64,000 nucleotides of DNA from JAFDYH01 sp049840875 (lineage in GTDB: Bacteria > Bacteroidota > Bacteroidia > Chitinophagales > Chitinophagaceae): the NCBI GenBank assembly GCA_049840875.1, contig JASGJE010000019.1:248001-312000 (forward strand). Direction: 5' to 3'. The notes beneath the pieces were generated by a model that saw only the letters and a program-made list of their open reading frames with translations, had not been told where the DNA came from and made no database searches. This document shows positions 45,598 to 55,287 of this stretch, piece by piece (the stretch's first letter is position 1; the number at the start of each line of letters is the position of its first letter). A program made the position numbers and the translations under genes.

Positions 45598-48321
45598 ATG
45601 GGTCAAGACGGATTTCCGGAGTTTACGCTACATATTGTTTTAGCCACAGCACCACAACACCAGGAAGGCAGATTCAGCCAAAGTATTATTGACACATTTT
45701 TTAACCGGTACCGGGACGAAGCAAAATCCTTTTGTAGAAAAAAGGAAGACTCGGACTCTTATGGCAAAGTCCAAGATATCCAGGTCCTTTATAATCCCCT
45801 GAAATACTATATACTTGGGAATTATGACCTTTCTTATGTAACACTCATTGACAACTATAAATTCGCACAAAAATTATTTGAACCGCATGCTGATGAAAAC
45901 GGCAGTGATAAAGAACCGTTTTCTACCCACACATTTCAAAGTTTTACCGGTATAACGCACCATACTACAGAAGAACTGACTTCCTTTTTTTATCACAATA
46001 AAAAAACAGAAAAGCCAAAAAGACCCTACTTTATGGCTATCTGTAACCTGAAGCTGAATAATGCCTTTCTTGTTGGAAATGGCAAGGAGTTCCTTTTGCA
46101 AGTGCGGAATAGAACACAGGAGTTGATAGCAGCAAAGAACAAATCAGGACACGCGGTTGATTTTTTATTTCTTCAATCTTTCTCCTGGTTTGAAATTTCA
46201 TTGCTACTTTTTACTGATAACCCGGAAAGTGTCTCTGAGACCTTAAAATCGCTGCGCGGACTATCGATCTGTTCACTCGAAGATCCTGCCAAGCTGGTGC
46301 GGGATTCTCTTTATTTTGATATTGAAGAAGGACACGCAGACCTTGATAAAACGGACGTTTTTTCTGACACACATACCTATTTCGGAATTCACTCTGATCT
46401 TGTTGATTTGCCTCTCGAAGATGATTATGTAAAAAAATTTATCGCAGGCAACATTCCTTTAAAAACAGAAATCGAATGGCAACTGAAGCCGGGTCATATG
46501 GATATGCTCACCAAGGTCCTTGAGCAATGGCATAAGACGCATTCTGAAGTATTTCAATTTTCTCCGCGTTTTCTGCTCGCCGGCAAAAGTGATTATGTGC
46601 TGAGAAAAAAAAATGATTTTGCATGGGAGAACGCGTCTGTGATCCGGCTATTGGTAGATCAAGACACTGGCAGAGAAGTATTTAATCACGTCCGTAAACT
46701 GAGAACGAAGGTTTCTTTTCTCGATACCGTACCAAAGAAGAAAGACAAACCACGCCAGGTTTTTAACCTGCAGTCTTCCCTGCAACACCTCTGTATAAGT
46801 GCGGTAAAGATTGATGAACTTGATGGTTTTCTTAAGGCTCTAAAAGTGTCCAGGCAGATCCGTTCCAAGATATTGAAAATATTTTCGAATTATAATAATG
46901 GGATACAAGACCCAATCCTGTTTCCTTTTTTCTTAGATCTAACAATATTCGTCAACGACTTGGCTGTTTTAATTGCAGCTGAGTTTGAAAAATGGCAACA
47001 ACATCTTGTAAGTTTTGAAGTTACAGACACCCAGGTAAATGATTTGGAAAAGGCGTTAATGAACCGCATCCAGATATTCCAGGAAGGATATAATATCCGT
47101 ATGATGAATTGCTACCAATTTGAAGATATTACCGATTTTGATCTTGATTTCAACAGTTCTATTCAACAACTATTGTCAGCCTATAGCTCTGTTACGTTTG
47201 AACTTGGCAATCTTTTTTATCCGCCTTACAACTACGGGCCCATTGTTCAATTGCATTTGAAGGACACTGTTGCGAACTATATTTCGATTAACTATTATAT
47301 TCATCACCTCAGTTCACCGGAATTTGTATTTGCAACTATTACGAAAGAGATTCTGAATTTCATGGAGTCTGATCATGGAAATATCAGCGGATTGTATGAG
47401 CGTTTTTCCAAACATCTGCCGGAATTAAAAGAAACCGATATTTTTTTAAATTCCTTAATTCAGAATGATGCCATTGACCTTACATATTTATTTAATGACA
47501 TCATCCGGTTTATTGTCACGTATAATGGTGACTTTAACCTGTTTTATCATTGGTTCTGGTCGTATAACCTGCAAAACACATCTTTGTATGATAAAAGAGG
47601 CATGATCAATGAAGCGCATTTTCAAACTGAGCTATTCAGAATATTTTTTATCGCCACTTTTTTTGGGGTAGATGCTAAACAGTTGGAATGTCCTGTGCCT
47701 GAATTTTTCACTTACTGGGACCGACATGCAAAAACAGCCCGCGAAGGGGTGGAGGCTTTTATACAATTTATGGACAAAAAATCTATGTCAAAAGATTTCA
47801 CCCGAATCCTTTGTAAAATTACTGAAGATGCAACTGCCAAAGCAATGCAGGGTGTGGGCGAGCTGGAAAGAAAGCAGGATTGCAACGTGCTTGACCGTCT
47901 TCTACTATTAACTAAAAAGTATGGATTGGCATTCAGTGGAAATCTTGCGCGGCTATTGCAGCAAAAGGAAACAGTTTACGAATTATTTTCTTCCGGGGCT
48001 GGAGCAGAAATAACATCCCGCAATTCGCTGCTTTATTTTCAATGGCGCATGTACGATTACCTGTCTGAAATTTGCAAACGAAATAAGGAGAAAGTTCTGC
48101 TAGTACGACGTAACTGGGCGACAGGAAGACCGTTAAAATGTTTTATCAATTGTGATCAACAGGAACATCTTTATGCAGTCGATCAGACCGGTGGCGTTTT
48201 TTTCGACGGTGTCGATGAAATGAAGCAATATTTTAAACTAAGCACCAAAACATTATTTGAAATCTGGGATTATGGATTCAGAATGAAGAAAAATTTTATA
48301 CTAAGCCGCCTGAAAAGTTAA
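45598..48321 (+). CDS. Large protein of unknown function, coupled to a metallophosphoesterase
   Basis: Protein of 907 residues from the ATG at 45598 (a TTG at 45586 is in frame). It has no signal peptide or membrane helix, so it is cytoplasmic. No family was recognised. The N-terminal 280 residues alternate strands and helices (VDFLFLQSFSWFEISLLLFT then PESVSETLKSLRGLS) in a way that could suit ferredoxin-like units; the C-terminal 600 are mainly helical, with EFVFATITKEILNFMESDHG and GDFNLFYHWFWSYNLQNT. The stop is three bases before the phosphoesterase start, so they are one operon. Setting next to Septu and TIR genes suggests a defence role. Confidence 0.8.
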   Translation: MGQDGFPEFTLHIVLATAPQHQEGRFSQSIIDTFFNRYRDEAKSFCRKKEDSDSYGKVQDIQVLYNPLKYYILGNYDLSYVTLIDNYKFAQKLFEPHADENGSDKEPFSTHTFQSFTGITHHTTEELTSFFYHNKKTEKPKRPYFMAICNLKLNNAFLVGNGKEFLLQVRNRTQELIAAKNKSGHAVDFLFLQSFSWFEISLLLFTDNPESVSETLKSLRGLSICSLEDPAKLVRDSLYFDIEEGHADLDKTDVFSDTHTYFGIHSDLVDLPLEDDYVKKFIAGNIPLKTEIEWQLKPGHMDMLTKVLEQWHKTHSEVFQFSPRFLLAGKSDYVLRKKNDFAWENASVIRLLVDQDTGREVFNHVRKLRTKVSFLDTVPKKKDKPRQVFNLQSSLQHLCISAVKIDELDGFLKALKVSRQIRSKILKIFSNYNNGIQDPILFPFFLDLTIFVNDLAVLIAAEFEKWQQHLVSFEVTDTQVNDLEKALMNRIQIFQEGYNIRMMNCYQFEDITDFDLDFNSSIQQLLSAYSSVTFELGNLFYPPYNYGPIVQLHLKDTVANYISINYYIHHLSSPEFVFATITKEILNFMESDHGNISGLYERFSKHLPELKETDIFLNSLIQNDAIDLTYLFNDIIRFIVTYNGDFNLFYHWFWSYNLQNTSLYDKRGMINEAHFQTELFRIFFIATFFGVDAKQLECPVPEFFTYWDRHAKTAREGVEAFIQFMDKKSMSKDFTRILCKITEDATAKAMQGVGELERKQDCNVLDRLLLLTKKYGLAFSGNLARLLQQKETVYELFSSGAGAEITSRNSLLYFQWRMYDYLSEICKRNKEKVLLVRRNWATGRPLKCFINCDQQEHLYAVDQTGGVFFDGVDEMKQYFKLSTKTLFEIWDYGFRMKKNFILSRLKS

Positions 48322-48324
48322 CCA

Positions 48325-50073
48325 ATGCCTACTCAACCATCGAGCAAGATTTTATGGATCAGCGATATTCACTTTGCATTGAGTTTTGGTGCTGTCTCAA
48401 ATCGTGATGAACTGGCCAAATGTATTAGTCAATTCCTGCAACTGGTCAAGGAGTCGAGAAATGCTGACGAACCCATTGATTATATTATTCTATCCGGAGA
48501 CTTAGCGCAAAGCGGAACGAAGGAAGATTACGACTGTTTCTGGTCGATGCTTTTAAAGCCATTGCTGGATGAATTTCTTGCGGGCGGTGCGGGCACTCCC
48601 CCACGGGTTTTAGCTATTCCCGGAAATCATGATGTGAATTGGGGGAACGGGGAATTTTTTAACGAATATCTCGCCGAGATTACAGATAAAAAAAGAAAAG
48701 ATTACCCTTCAAGAAACGAATTTCTCGAAAAAAAGAAAAAGCAGTTCTTTGCGCTGTTTGGAGATTATTCGCAATTTCTTTTATCGCTTCGTGAAATTGA
48801 CGCCGGCAAGTACCGTTCATTCTTTGACTTTACCGGTACTGAATTAATTGTTGAATCAGGTTATTCTGATCATTGTCTGTTTGGGTGTATTATCGACAGG
48901 AAGAAGCAGCTTGTGTTTGTATTATTAAATTCTGCGTGGTATTCTCTTGGGGTACAGTTTGATGTACTTCTCGCTGATAAGATTGTCAACGAACCTGATT
49001 TTAAAAAAGGCCCAGATGCAGCTTTCATCAAACGAAAGCTAATTGAGAAAGAAGCGATCACTGAATACGGGACGCAGATTACTGGAGTGGACTTGCTTGA
49101 ATTTGAGAAACTCAAACAAGCGTTTTCCGATTACCCGGATTTTACAATTATTACCTGTATGCATCATCCGCCGAGTTGGCTTTCAACATCGGAGTATCAC
49201 AATCCAGATAATGAAGGAAAGAGTTATGCGATAAAATTCAGAAGTATTCTTCGGACCAGTGATCTCTACCTGACCGGGCACGAACATATTGCCGTCAATG
49301 CAGAACCCGAAACGATCGCAAACCAAACAACGCACCTGCGGGCCGGATGTTTCCTGACTTACGATAACAAAGCAATTCCGTTTAAGGATAACTGGTTCTC
49401 CATCCTTGAGATTATTCCTTACCAGGGAAAGCTGAATCAGTACCGTATTAACTATATAAAAAAAGAATCTACCTGGAAATTCAATGAAAGTGAAAACAGG
49501 CAGCTATTGCCACTGACTAAACGAAACGATCAATATACTTTAACACAACGGCGACGCGATGCTATCTTCAATTCATCGGTCCGACCAAAGGATAAATTTT
49601 TTGCTTACCTGCAATCGCAGGAGATTATTCGAGCACCCAACGATGATCTGCAACTATTACATTCTTTTGACGATGGCCTGTTTGATTTTTACAGTTCGGG
49701 CACCGGGCCCATTGAATATTACCTCGTGGCGAAAAAAGCATTCAGCTATATCGATTTACCAGCGAAGTTCAGTGAGTGGCTCGAAGGCATTTTGTTGAAG
49801 GACGGCAAGCCAGACCCTATTGTGCGTTTTATCGTACCTGATGTTTTTATACAGGTGGATAGCGCCGGACCTTATAGCGCGCCGACTATCCGGAGATCCG
49901 ATGTCTTGAAGTCACTCATCCGAAAAGCAGATATCAGTTTTGACCGGTTCCGGCATGAATTTTTTGTCCGTTATGAGCAGGCAGGTGGTGTAGAAAAACT
50001 GAACGTTTTGCAAAACCTGCGGCTGGTTAATCACATCGTACCTTATTGGGTGTTCGAAAAAATATGGCTATAA
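48325..50073 (+). CDS. Calcineurin-like metallophosphoesterase
   Basis: Protein of 582 residues. The N-terminal 340 residues carry the complete five-motif metal site: D14-x-H16 (LWISDIHF), GD (LSGDLAQSG), GNHD (AIPGNHDVNWG), the histidine in TCMHHPPSWL and GHEH (LTGHEHIAV). The C-terminal 240 residues are an unknown domain. Metallophosphoesterases hydrolyse phosphate esters, including nucleic acids and nucleotides. It directly follows the 907-residue gene and is presumably its partner. A 209-bp gap without a gene follows. Confidence 0.9.
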   Translation: MPTQPSSKILWISDIHFALSFGAVSNRDELAKCISQFLQLVKESRNADEPIDYIILSGDLAQSGTKEDYDCFWSMLLKPLLDEFLAGGAGTPPRVLAIPGNHDVNWGNGEFFNEYLAEITDKKRKDYPSRNEFLEKKKKQFFALFGDYSQFLLSLREIDAGKYRSFFDFTGTELIVESGYSDHCLFGCIIDRKKQLVFVLLNSAWYSLGVQFDVLLADKIVNEPDFKKGPDAAFIKRKLIEKEAITEYGTQITGVDLLEFEKLKQAFSDYPDFTIITCMHHPPSWLSTSEYHNPDNEGKSYAIKFRSILRTSDLYLTGHEHIAVNAEPETIANQTTHLRAGCFLTYDNKAIPFKDNWFSILEIIPYQGKLNQYRINYIKKESTWKFNESENRQLLPLTKRNDQYTLTQRRRDAIFNSSVRPKDKFFAYLQSQEIIRAPNDDLQLLHSFDDGLFDFYSSGTGPIEYYLVAKKAFSYIDLPAKFSEWLEGILLKDGKPDPIVRFIVPDVFIQVDSAGPYSAPTIRRSDVLKSLIRKADISFDRFRHEFFVRYEQAGGVEKLNVLQNLRLVNHIVPYWVFEKIWL

Positions 50074-50282
50074 CTGTGTCTATTTGAGGTTTTTAGCATA
50101 GATTTAGTTCGTGAAACGGTTTTGGTTCTCCTTTTTAGCAGCCCACACGAGATCTTTTTAACTGATAATAGTATGTTTTTACGTCGTACTTTTGCGCCTT
50201 GATTAACGTCATATAGTATATTAAATTAGTCCTTTTTTACCCTGTGATAAACTGGATCTGAGCCTATGGAAGCCAGTAAAAA

Positions 50283-50726
50283 ATGGCAGTTATGAAAATT
50301 GTTTTTAAGAACTCACAAGTCGTTTCGAAAGCATTGAACGTTTTATTGGATCAATTTCAGTCAACGCAACTTAGCGCTTACTCTGACCCGTTAGATTATG
50401 AAACGGAAGCGCATAAATTTCTTGGAAGTGAAGAGGTTCAAGGTGAAGTGAAATCCGAGATTAAAACTGTTGCCGGAGATTTTATCCCGACTGACTTCAA
50501 TTTCGACCCTGCATTTTCTGCAGACTCAAAATTTGATTTCATCCTGGGGTTTGAAAACTTTGTAACCGTTGTAAAAAGCATTGCGAACAATAATTCTTCT
50601 ACCCCATTTGTGTACAAAGGATTTGAGCGGAAGGCTGCACCTGGTTTGAATGTGTACCAGTATATCGGTCACAACAAACTTGATGTAAAAAGTGACGGAA
50701 TAAATTATCAATTACTTTTTAAGTAA
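50283..50726 (+). CDS. Hypothetical acidic protein
   Basis: Protein of 147 residues, starting at 50283 or at the ATG at 50292 (MKIVFKNSQVV). It is soluble, acidic, with an alpha-beta pattern (ALNVLLDQFQSTQLSAYSDP, FDFILGFENFVTVVKSIANN). No family recognised. It stands alone between the phosphoesterase and a strong terminator. Confidence 0.65.
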   Translation: MAVMKIVFKNSQVVSKALNVLLDQFQSTQLSAYSDPLDYETEAHKFLGSEEVQGEVKSEIKTVAGDFIPTDFNFDPAFSADSKFDFILGFENFVTVVKSIANNNSSTPFVYKGFERKAAPGLNVYQYIGHNKLDVKSDGINYQLLFK

Positions 50727-50750
50727 GGTAAAGTTCTCTTTCAAACTTAT

Positions 50751-50776
50751 AAATCTGCTGAGAAGCAGATTTTTTT
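50751..50776 (+). terminator. Rho-independent terminator
   Basis: Perfect 9-bp stem AAATCTGCT / AGCAGATTT with loop GAGA and a run of seven or more T, 25 bases after the stop of the preceding gene. Confidence 0.88.
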
Positions 50777-50929
50777 ATTTGTGGTCGATAGGTATTAAGT
50801 AATATGCTGTGAATCATAAGTAGAAGACAGAGTAAAGAAGAAATAATACATTATACGTCGTGAACGATAAGTAGAAGATATAAGACGGGAAGAATCTCCT
50901 TTATCTATTGCATGTAATATGCATGAGTA

Positions 50930-51165
50930 GTTAAAGACTTTCCTTTCCGGCGAATACGATAGAAAATAAAAAAGCACGCACTGTTACTGTTTCTGAAAAA
51001 GGGCTTCTTGCGCTCGTTGCGAACGAGCGTAAAAGACAAGGTTTTGGTTCCTGAAAAAGTTGAAGCAGCGAGGCGATATTTACAGAAAGCGAAAGTGTCC
51101 CGCGCATAGTGCGACAAAATATGAAGTAAGGCTGTCCTGTCTGAAGGCAGCTTTTTTATTTTACA
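50930..51165 (+). other. Possible decayed small gene with its terminator
   Basis: One frame reads KKARTVTVSEKGLLALVANE and RKRQ, a second frame resumes VKDKVLVPEKVEAARRYLQK and AKVSRA before a stop at 51109; neither has a good start. A hairpin with arms AAGGCTG / CAGCTTT and a T-run at about 51127-51160 follows, as expected after a once-expressed gene. The rest of 50777-51473 is repeat-like. Confidence 0.35.
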
Positions 51166-51302
51166 AAAGCGCTCGTTAAAATTAGAATAAGGAAAATGAC
51201 AGCTCGCTACTCAAAAATTACTTTGTGATTTAATAAATGACAACGTATAAATTCAGTTATCTCTCCCGCGCCAGGGATCGACGCAAGTACCGGCCTCACC
51301 CT

Positions 51303-51330
51303 AAATCCCTCCCCTATAGAGAGGGACTTT
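51303..51330. repeat. Dispersed C-rich hairpin element
   Basis: TCCCTC (51306-51311) pairs with GAGGGA (51321-51326), with AAA and CTTT flanks. It resembles the CCCTCC/GGAGGG element at 34830-34855 that interrupts a remnant gene. Confidence 0.45.
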
Positions 51331-51473
51331 GAGAGATGCAAAGAGCCCGACCGTTGCGTAGCGGACGGTGGCGCCCAGAAAGTGTTAAGCCTGCGGTGTT
51401 GCATCCCACCTTAAACTCCGGTAACGTCCCAGTTTGAAATTTCATAGATTTGAACGAGCAATATGAAACATAT

Positions 51474-51683
51474 ATGGCTGACGGCGGACAACGATTAATG
51501 GATATAATACGCGACGTAGAAAACGGTCGTAATTTAAAAGAACGACTGGATGAATGTGAGCGATTCATCGCAATGCTTGACTGGGCTAAAGTGGCATCGA
51601 AAGACCCGGAACGTATTGCAGAATATGACAACCTCCGCAATGAGATATTTGCCGTAATCTATACGATCAAAGAAAAACTGTAG
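51474..51683 (+). CDS. Small acidic helical protein
   Basis: About 69 residues from the ATG at 51474 (a TTG at 51450 is in frame): RLMDIIRDVENGRNLKERLD, ECERFIAMLDWAKVASKDPE, YDNLRNEIFAVIYTIKEKL. The composition is protein-like with an amphipathic helical pattern. No family recognised. Confidence 0.55.
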   Translation: MADGGQRLMDIIRDVENGRNLKERLDECERFIAMLDWAKVASKDPERIAEYDNLRNEIFAVIYTIKEKL

Positions 51684-51867
51684 TCCTGCAAATTTGCATG
51701 CCTGGCTGAAAAAGCATCCACTGTTTTTGTTTAGCCGAGCTGATTTTTATGCGGATCCCTTTCTTTATTTTTCTGTCATCCCGCAAGTATGATTAACTTC
51801 ATCATTACGCGGCTGCGATTTACAGTGATAAAGGTTTCCTTCGACTACCGTTAGTACCTGATTTTTT

Positions 51868-53001
51868 ATGAAGCGGAATCTATCGATTGATATTCTTCGT
51901 GGACTGATCATGGTGATCATGGCCATTGATCATGTGCGTCTGTACGGAGGAATACCTGCAGGTGGCGATTCTTCAGCATTATTTTTTACGCGTTGGATTA
52001 CTCATTTCTGTGCCCCGGGTTTTGCATTCCTTGCGGGCGTATCGATACTGTTCATGCGACAGAAAATGAACAGTGTCAATCAACTTTCGGTATTCCTATT
52101 GTCGCGGGGAATCCTGTTGGTCATTCTTGAAATCACGTTGATTCGTTTTTTGTGGGCGTTTCAAATAAACTACAGCCAGTTCTTTCTCGCCGGCGTCATC
52201 TGGATGCTGGGCTGGTGCATGGTACTGATGGCATTGCTGGCCAGGTTAAAGCCTATTGTCGCGGGAATAACCGGGATTGTTATCATTGTTGCGCAGCAAT
52301 CATTTGCTCATATACCACAACTACTACCGGAAGCGATGAGAAATTCGTTCAGCCTGTTCTGGAACTTTATATATCCTACAGGCATTGACGAACCGGAAAA
52401 TATCAATATCCTTTATGTTATTGTTCCCTGGATCGGAGTAATGGCCGCGGGATATGCTTTTGGAATGGTAGTGCAATTGGAGGAAAGGAAAAGACGGAAG
52501 GCCTGTTTACTGATTGGCGGAGCATTTATTCTTTTGTTCATTGTTATGGGCACTTTATCAGTTCCGGCCAATAACGGAGAAAATCAAATGCCTTTTGTAC
52601 TGCAGTTACTCAATCAACGGAAATATCCTGCGTCGGTTTTATTCCTGCTGATGACACTCGGGCCGCTGATATTACTTATTCCTGCATTTGAAAACAGCAA
52701 GGGAAAAGTGATTCATGTTCTTTCAGTTTTTGGAAAAACAGCGATGTTTTATTACCTGCTGCATATTTTAATTATCCATCTTTCTGCATTGCTTGTAAAT
52801 CTTATTCGTACAGGTAGTATTCACCAGGATTGGTATGGAGCAGCACCATATTATACTACGCAGGATGAAGGGCTCCGGTGGAGTTTACCATTGCTTTATC
52901 TTGTCTGGCTGGTAGACGTTGTCATTTTGTATTTCGCATGCAGGTGGTATCTCCGTTATAAAACAAGACATCCTGGGAAGAGGTGGTTGCGATTTGTTTA
53001 G
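51868..53001 (+). CDS. DUF1624 / heparan-alpha-glucosaminide N-acetyltransferase-like membrane protein
   Basis: Integral membrane protein of 377 residues with about ten helices. The start MKRNLSIDILRGLIMVIMAI followed by DHVRLYGGIPAGG is the typical DUF1624 opening with the conserved D-H pair, and THFCAPGFAFLAGVSILFM follows. Such proteins resemble lysosomal HGSNAT and may transfer acyl groups to sugars of the envelope. It interrupts the defence-like region but is itself probably housekeeping. Confidence 0.88.
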   Translation: MKRNLSIDILRGLIMVIMAIDHVRLYGGIPAGGDSSALFFTRWITHFCAPGFAFLAGVSILFMRQKMNSVNQLSVFLLSRGILLVILEITLIRFLWAFQINYSQFFLAGVIWMLGWCMVLMALLARLKPIVAGITGIVIIVAQQSFAHIPQLLPEAMRNSFSLFWNFIYPTGIDEPENINILYVIVPWIGVMAAGYAFGMVVQLEERKRRKACLLIGGAFILLFIVMGTLSVPANNGENQMPFVLQLLNQRKYPASVLFLLMTLGPLILLIPAFENSKGKVIHVLSVFGKTAMFYYLLHILIIHLSALLVNLIRTGSIHQDWYGAAPYYTTQDEGLRWSLPLLYLVWLVDVVILYFACRWYLRYKTRHPGKRWLRFV

Positions 53002-53044
53002 GGGTGCCAATTAAATCGATATTTCAATGATGCCATAATAATGC

Positions 53045-53626
53045 TTATTCGAGTGTAAATACGTCGACATTAAACTCCTCTTTAATGGCCCGTGGATAAA
53101 TTATTGCAGATTGATCATCGACCAACAGTTGACGAAAAAATTCTTCCGGCGTGCTGCTATACGCAGCCATATCTGCTCTTTTTCTTGCGATATATTTCCT
53201 TCTGTTTTCTGCCAGGATAGGATCGTCAAGTTTAATTAACCGAATAAGGTTCGTTGCAGCAGCATCATCTGAATTCGCCAGATAATGTCCTCCGCTATAC
53301 ATAATCCTTGTTTCCAGGTCAGGTGCTGTCGGATGTAATACTGGTTGAAAATCGTCCCATTTATCACTCTTTTCTTTATTCCATTGATGTTTAACAACGA
53401 ACCAATTTTCATAGTTATCCTCGGGTTGATATTTAAGTGTTGGATTAAAGTGATCAATGTCGGCGGCATCAGCTCTGCCGATATATTGATCAGTATACGC
53501 GCAATAGCATTTCTGTTCTTCCATCAAAATCTTTGATATTTTTTTATTTTTTTGGCTGCTATCTTTCTCATACTTCAGTTTTTGCAGAAGCACCTTCGAA
53601 TTTGGGTCTTTAATCGTGCGTCTCAT
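53045..53626 (-). CDS. ptuB: HNH endonuclease, PtuB-like
   Basis: Protein of 193 residues. CYCAYTDQYIGRADAADIDH then FNPTLKYQPEDNYENWFVVK and HQWNKEKSDKW follow the layout of Septu/retron-associated HNH nucleases (Cys pair, DIDHFNP catalytic segment, N-x2-K). Its ATG overlaps the stop of the upstream ATPase gene by four bases (ATGA). In Septu the HNH protein degrades nucleic acid when released or activated by the ATPase. The gene symbol is by analogy. Confidence 0.8.
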   Translation of the reverse strand: MRRTIKDPNSKVLLQKLKYEKDSSQKNKKISKILMEEQKCYCAYTDQYIGRADAADIDHFNPTLKYQPEDNYENWFVVKHQWNKEKSDKWDDFQPVLHPTAPDLETRIMYSGGHYLANSDDAAATNLIRLIKLDDPILAENRRKYIARKRADMAAYSSTPEEFFRQLLVDDQSAIIYPRAIKEEFNVDVFTLE

Positions 53627-54909
53627 GAAAAATTATATTTATCTCCTAAGCGGGTCAAATCCAATAATAGCTTTCTCTTTTTCTCAGGTTCTTTTTCTTT
53701 AGCAAGCAACTCCCTTAATTTCAGATAATCCCTGTAGGCTTTTTTCCCAAATTCGTTATAGTAATCGACTTGAAAATCATTCTTTAGAATGTCATTTGGA
53801 TCGTCTCCGATAGGTGAAAGGCCATTTCGAGCCTTAACTATCCCATCATCTGAAAAGTATAACACGAAGCGCTCTTCCGGCTCAAAAGCGGACGCTATAA
53901 AGGGAGAATGTGTTGCTACAATCAGTTGACTATTTGGTGCAAGAGTTTTGTAGTTTGAAATCAGATCAATTTGAACATCCGGAAAAAGAGACCGTTCGGG
54001 TTCATCGATTAATATTATTGAATCATCAGTATCTATCTCAAAGAACGGGAACATTGAAATTAAAAGATTTCTTGTTCCGGTGCTCAATTTTTCGATTGAA
54101 AGAACTTCGCCAGTAGATTTGGATTTAATCGGAACAATAGAGGCGGAGTTCTGCAAATCAACGATTAAGTTTAATTTACTTAATATCGAATTGAAGTATG
54201 CGCTAAATGAGGAAAGAGGATTTTCGTTCGTCGAAGCCCAATCTAAAAATTTTTTATTAACTAATGCAAGGTTGGCTATATCTCCGTCACTAATCCACTG
54301 GGCAGCCTGCTCTCGGTATCGCCTCCTGTAATCAAGTATATTGAAAATGAGTGAATACCATATTTCATCGTTGGGTAGCTCTGAAAATTCAACGAAATAG
54401 TTCTCTCTTTCAAATCTTTTCTTAAAAGTTCTATACTTTTCGCTTACAATTTTTTCCAGAACTTTTTCACTTGGGGTATTAAAAATTTCCAGGGTGGCTT
54501 TGGTTAGAATTTCGGCAGTAATATAAATTAGCTTTAATTGATGATCTACAGGGTTGCCAACGGCTCCTCCACTTATATTTGAAAATGAAAATGACTTAGC
54601 GTCGACCATTACCTCTTTATCGGAAATGGTCAACAGATGTTCACCATAAGTATATCCGATGTAACCCTTGAAAGTAATCGGAACCGGATGGAATAATTGA
54701 TCGCCATTGACGACTTCTATCTTCTCAATCAACTTAAAATTATCCTTGATTAATTCTAAAATTGATGTTTTACCTGTAGCGCTTTGGCCAATAAAGCATA
54801 TTTTTTCTAATGGCTCACCCGCCTTACTGTGATCATCAGGATAAACAAATTCAAAACGTAAGTCTTTTAGGTGTCTGAAAGATTCAATATGAAGTGCCCG
54901 GATCTTCAT
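53623..54909 (-). CDS. ptuA: AAA ATPase, PtuA-like (Septu defence)
   Basis: Protein of 428 residues in the SMC/OLD-like ATPase class. KIRALHIESFRHLKDLRFEF opens the fold; Walker A is GQSATGKTS (residues 41-49), the signature is LSTGTRNLLIS, Walker B is SIILIDEPERSLFPDVQ and the switch is LIVATHSPFIASAFEPEE. The central insertion is helical. It is first in a two-gene operon with the HNH gene, as in Septu. Length and order fit; activity against phage is known for the family, not shown here. Confidence 0.82.
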   Translation of the reverse strand: MKIRALHIESFRHLKDLRFEFVYPDDHSKAGEPLEKICFIGQSATGKTSILELIKDNFKLIEKIEVVNGDQLFHPVPITFKGYIGYTYGEHLLTISDKEVMVDAKSFSFSNISGGAVGNPVDHQLKLIYITAEILTKATLEIFNTPSEKVLEKIVSEKYRTFKKRFERENYFVEFSELPNDEIWYSLIFNILDYRRRYREQAAQWISDGDIANLALVNKKFLDWASTNENPLSSFSAYFNSILSKLNLIVDLQNSASIVPIKSKSTGEVLSIEKLSTGTRNLLISMFPFFEIDTDDSIILIDEPERSLFPDVQIDLISNYKTLAPNSQLIVATHSPFIASAFEPEERFVLYFSDDGIVKARNGLSPIGDDPNDILKNDFQVDYYNEFGKKAYRDYLKLRELLAKEKEPEKKRKLLLDLTRLGDKYNFS

Positions 54910-55017
54910 TTCAACAGAATTTAGATTTTGACTACGACCTTTTCTTAAGTACGGAGCGATAAAATACAGATGATTCTTGAGATTTTAAAATTCACGATTG
55001 AATAAACAACTCCGTAA

Positions 55018-55236
55018 ATGCTCTTTTTCTACGGCAGGGGCCTTGTTTACAAGTTAGTCCGGGAGCACGACTGGACGTTAAAGCAAACTTCAGCCGCTTT
55101 AAATCTGAAACACAGTGCCGTAAAGTCTCACTTGACATTTGCCCTGAAAAGTCTGCGCCGGAACATTTCATCAAGGTTAGAACCAAATGAAAGCGTCCGG
55201 CCACAACACAAAAATCATAATATAGATTCTCGTTAA
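55018..55236 (+). pseudogene. Fragment of a sigma factor (region 4)
   Basis: The segment KLVREHDWTLKQTSAALNLK and HSAVKSHLTFALKSLRRNI matches region 4 of ECF sigma factors (compare the 26053 gene). Region 2 is absent and only about 45 codons are homologous, so this is a stump of a lost sigma gene. Confidence 0.55.
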
Positions 55237-55287
55237 TTAAATAACTTTAGTGAAGCCATTCTATTCTTATCACTAAACCTCTTCACT

